A program made the translations under genes and the position numbers. A stretch of 64,000 nucleotides of DNA. Source: Ketogulonicigenium vulgare WSH-001. Lineage in GTDB: Bacteria; Pseudomonadota; Alphaproteobacteria; Rhodobacterales; Rhodobacteraceae. The notes beneath the pieces are model-generated. The model was not told the DNA's origin. It saw only the letters and a list, made by a program, of their open reading frames with translations, and did not search any database. The stretch spans positions 186,001 to 250,000 of the forward strand of contig NC_017384.1 of assembly GCF_000223375.1 (NCBI RefSeq), in the 5' to 3' direction. Shown here piece by piece: positions 61,847-64,000 of this stretch (its first letter is position 1; every line of letters begins with the position of its first letter).

Positions 61847-64000
61847 CCCTGCAGCCCAATCCGCCGCAGCGCGCGCTGCGCCTGCACCGCGACCTTGACG
61901 CGATTTGGTGCCGTCCACGGGGCCTGCGGGGGTGGCTCTCGTCGGTCAACCACACCGAGCTGGGCCTGCGGTTTATGATCACCGCTTTCGTGTTTTTTGG
62001 GATCGGCGGCCTGTTGGCGATGCTGATCCGCGCCCAACTGGCAACGCAGGGCGGGGCCTTTTTGGATGCGGCGCATTTCAATCAGATTTTCACCATGCAT
62101 GGCAGTCTGATGATGTTCCTGTTCGCCATTCCAATGTTGGAAGGTTTGGCGATGTTTTTGCTGCCGAAAATGCTGGGATCGCGGGATCTGGCCTTCCCGC
62201 GCCTGTCGGCACTGGGCTGGTGGTGCTATGTTTTGGGCGGGCTGATCCTGTTGGCGGCGCTGCTGGGCGGGGTCGCGCCCGATGGCGGCTGGTTCATGTA
62301 CACGCCACTATCCTCGCGCGCCTATTCTCCGGGGATCAACGCGGATGTCTGGCTGCTGGGCATCACCTTTGTCGAGGTTTCGGCCATCGCCGCTGCGGTC
62401 GAGATCACCGTCACCATCTTGCGGATGCGCGCGCCCGGCATGGCACTGACCAAGATGCCGCTGTTTGCCTGGTATATGCTGGGGACGGCGGCGATGATGC
62501 TGGTGGGCTTTCCGCCGCTGATCCTCGGCTCGGTGCTGCTGGAGCTCGAGCGCGCCTTTGACTGGCCGTTTTTCGATGTCGCGCGGGGCGGCGATCCGCT
62601 GCTGTGGCAGCATCTGTTCTGGCTGTTTGGCCACCCCGAGGTCTATATCATTTTCCTTCCTGCCGCAGGTGCCATCTCGACCATTATCCCGGTGATGAGC
62701 CGCGTGCCGATCATGGGGTATGGCGCGATCGTGGCGGCGATCCTTGGCCTTGTGTTCCTGTCGTTCGGCCTGTGGGTGCATCACATGTTCACGGTCGGCA
62801 TCCCGCATCTGGCGCTGGCGTTCTTTTCCAGTGCTTCGGCGCTGGTCGCGGTGCCGACGGCGGTGCAGATTTTCGCCTGGATCGGCACGATGTGGCGGGG
62901 CAAGCCGCAGATGCGGCTGCCGATGCTGTATCTGATGGGGTTCTTTTCGACCTTTGTCATGGGGGGCCTGACGGGTGTGATGCTGGCCATCGTGCCGTTC
63001 AACTGGCAGGTCCACGACACGGCCTTTGTCACGGCGCATCTGCATTACGTGCTGATCGGCGGCTTTGTCTTTCCGATGCTGGCGGCGGTCAGTTATTGGA
63101 TGCCGCTGATCACCGGCAAGTTGCAGATCAAAAGCCTTGGCCAGACGGCGTTCGTGCTGATTTTTATCGGCTTTCACGGCACGTTTTTCCTGATGCATCT
63201 GACGGGGCTGCTGGGCATGCCGCGCCGGATCGACATCTATCCGGATAATAGTGAATGGGTCTGGCTGAACCTGATCAGCTCGGTCTTTGGCTTTGTGATG
63301 GCGATGGGTTTTGCGCTGTTTGCCATCAGCCTTGCGCTGCAAGTGCTTTTCGGGACAAGGGCGCGGCGCGATCCATGGCAGGCGGAAACGCTGGAATGGG
63401 CCGCGCCGCTGCCCGCGCCCAGCTACAATTTTGCCTCGTTGCCTTTGCCGGGCCAGCAGGGCGCATTGCCACTTGCGCGGGGCGAGGGTTTGCTGCCCGG
63501 CGCCCCCCGGCCGCAGCGCGAGACTTTGGTCGTCGATAGCATCAGCGGCGCACCGCGTCATGTGGCGGTGCTGCCGGGGAATACGCTGCTGCCGCTGGTG
63601 ACGGCGGGTATGATTTGCGCATTCGTGCTGCTGATGCTGGCGGGTCTTTACGCGGTTGCGCCGTTGGCATTGGTCGGGTTGATCGTGGCGGCATGGCAAT
63701 GGCACCATCCGGCGCCGCTGCATGGCGCGCCCGAGGTCAAGGTCGGGCCGGAACTGTCACTGCCGCTGCATCCCTTTGTGGCCGATCCCCTTAGCCGCAC
63801 GGGTATGACCTGTCTGTTGATCGCAAACGGGTCGATCTTTGCCTGCTATCTGTTTGCGCTGGGCTTTCTATCGGTCATCGCGCCCGCTTGGCCTGCGCCT
63901 GAAAGTCAGGTGCCGCAGATCGCAATCCTGCCGGGACTGGTGATCGTCGCGGCGTTGGCGGCAGCGGCGGCTCTGGCCCGCATACCGCAAGGCGCGGGCG
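61843..64000 (+). CDS. haem-copper oxidase subunit I with C-terminal extension (partial)
   Basis: The frame opens at ATG 61843, overlapping coxB by four bases, and runs off the right edge (719 codons seen). It is subunit I of an A-type oxidase: haem ligands in MHGSLMMF, CuB/tyrosine motif HPEVYIIFLP, the His pair in WVHHMFTVG, and HDTAFVTAHLHYVLIGG with the haem a3/b ligands. The standard domain is near residue 500; beyond about 580 come more helices resembling subunit III. Such I-III fusions are known. Length compared with ordinary CtaD (about 550) shows the extension. Confidence 0.93.
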   Translation, partial: MTLQPNPPQRALRLHRDLDAIWCRPRGLRGWLSSVNHTELGLRFMITAFVFFGIGGLLAMLIRAQLATQGGAFLDAAHFNQIFTMHGSLMMFLFAIPMLEGLAMFLLPKMLGSRDLAFPRLSALGWWCYVLGGLILLAALLGGVAPDGGWFMYTPLSSRAYSPGINADVWLLGITFVEVSAIAAAVEITVTILRMRAPGMALTKMPLFAWYMLGTAAMMLVGFPPLILGSVLLELERAFDWPFFDVARGGDPLLWQHLFWLFGHPEVYIIFLPAAGAISTIIPVMSRVPIMGYGAIVAAILGLVFLSFGLWVHHMFTVGIPHLALAFFSSASALVAVPTAVQIFAWIGTMWRGKPQMRLPMLYLMGFFSTFVMGGLTGVMLAIVPFNWQVHDTAFVTAHLHYVLIGGFVFPMLAAVSYWMPLITGKLQIKSLGQTAFVLIFIGFHGTFFLMHLTGLLGMPRRIDIYPDNSEWVWLNLISSVFGFVMAMGFALFAISLALQVLFGTRARRDPWQAETLEWAAPLPAPSYNFASLPLPGQQGALPLARGEGLLPGAPRPQRETLVVDSISGAPRHVAVLPGNTLLPLVTAGMICAFVLLMLAGLYAVAPLALVGLIVAAWQWHHPAPLHGAPEVKVGPELSLPLHPFVADPLSRTGMTCLLIANGSIFACYLFALGFLSVIAPAWPAPESQVPQIAILPGLVIVAALAAAAALARIPQGAG

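Noticed and set aside
62308-63723. 471-codon reverse frame opposite subunit I of the oxidase
   Set aside because: It has the same Gln/Arg/His-rich mirror composition; the forward frame carries all haem and copper ligands.

Overview
The window is a chromosomal segment of an alphaproteobacterium of the Rhodobacteraceae. The evidence is high GC content, dense operons with ATGA/TGATG overlaps, TRAP and ABC importers next to catabolic genes, an AztC/AztD zinc pair and the smc and rsfS-rlmH genes. The periplasmic PQQ enzyme at 31545-33281 resembles, from memory, the L-sorbose/L-sorbosone dehydrogenases of Ketogulonicigenium. Together with a membrane PQQ glucose dehydrogenase this makes Ketogulonicigenium or a close relative the best guess; this is an inference, not a database result.

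Layout. 1-7030: end of a glutathionyl-hydroquinone reductase gene, nagA, smc (reverse), a GNAT acetyltransferase, and a reverse rsfS-rlmH-small protein operon. 7031-12223: leuC-leuD-nuclease-leuB ending in a strong terminator, an EamA exporter and tRNA-Pro(CGG). 12403-21970: a catabolic operon of TRAP transporter, unknown membrane protein, hydantoinase/oxoprolinase B and A, a D-threonine-aldolase-type PLP enzyme and a GntR regulator. 21972-26651: MerR/aldo-keto reductase, TetR/epimerase, an SDR without the usual catalytic residues, and a second aldo-keto reductase. 26816-29644: FMN riboswitch, a 33-codon leader ORF, ribD, ribBA and ribH. 29687-37214: azoR, a PLP lyase/epimerase-like enzyme, the PQQ sorbose/sorbosone-type dehydrogenase, an aldo-keto reductase, an AI-2E family permease, a thioredoxin-reductase-like flavoprotein and its Rrf2 regulator. 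37247-44595: LacI regulator divergent from a spermidine/putrescine-type ABC importer and a GH3 beta-glucosidase. 44671-47655: TauE/SafE exporter convergent with aztC-aztD behind a Zur-like box. 47852-56811: dipeptide-type ABC importer with RidA, a D-amino-acid-dehydrogenase-like enzyme and an amidase, divergent from a GntR regulator. 56919-64000: PQQ glucose dehydrogenase followed by a haem-copper oxidase locus whose subunit II lacks the CuA ligands, suggesting quinol oxidation.

How it fits together. Much of the window is uptake plus catabolism, each unit with its own local regulator and a recognisable palindrome next to it. The two PQQ dehydrogenases would oxidise sugars in the periplasm. 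The membrane enzyme passes electrons to ubiquinone, and the adjacent CuA-less terminal oxidase could reoxidise ubiquinol. No insertion sequences, phage genes or CRISPR arrays were seen.
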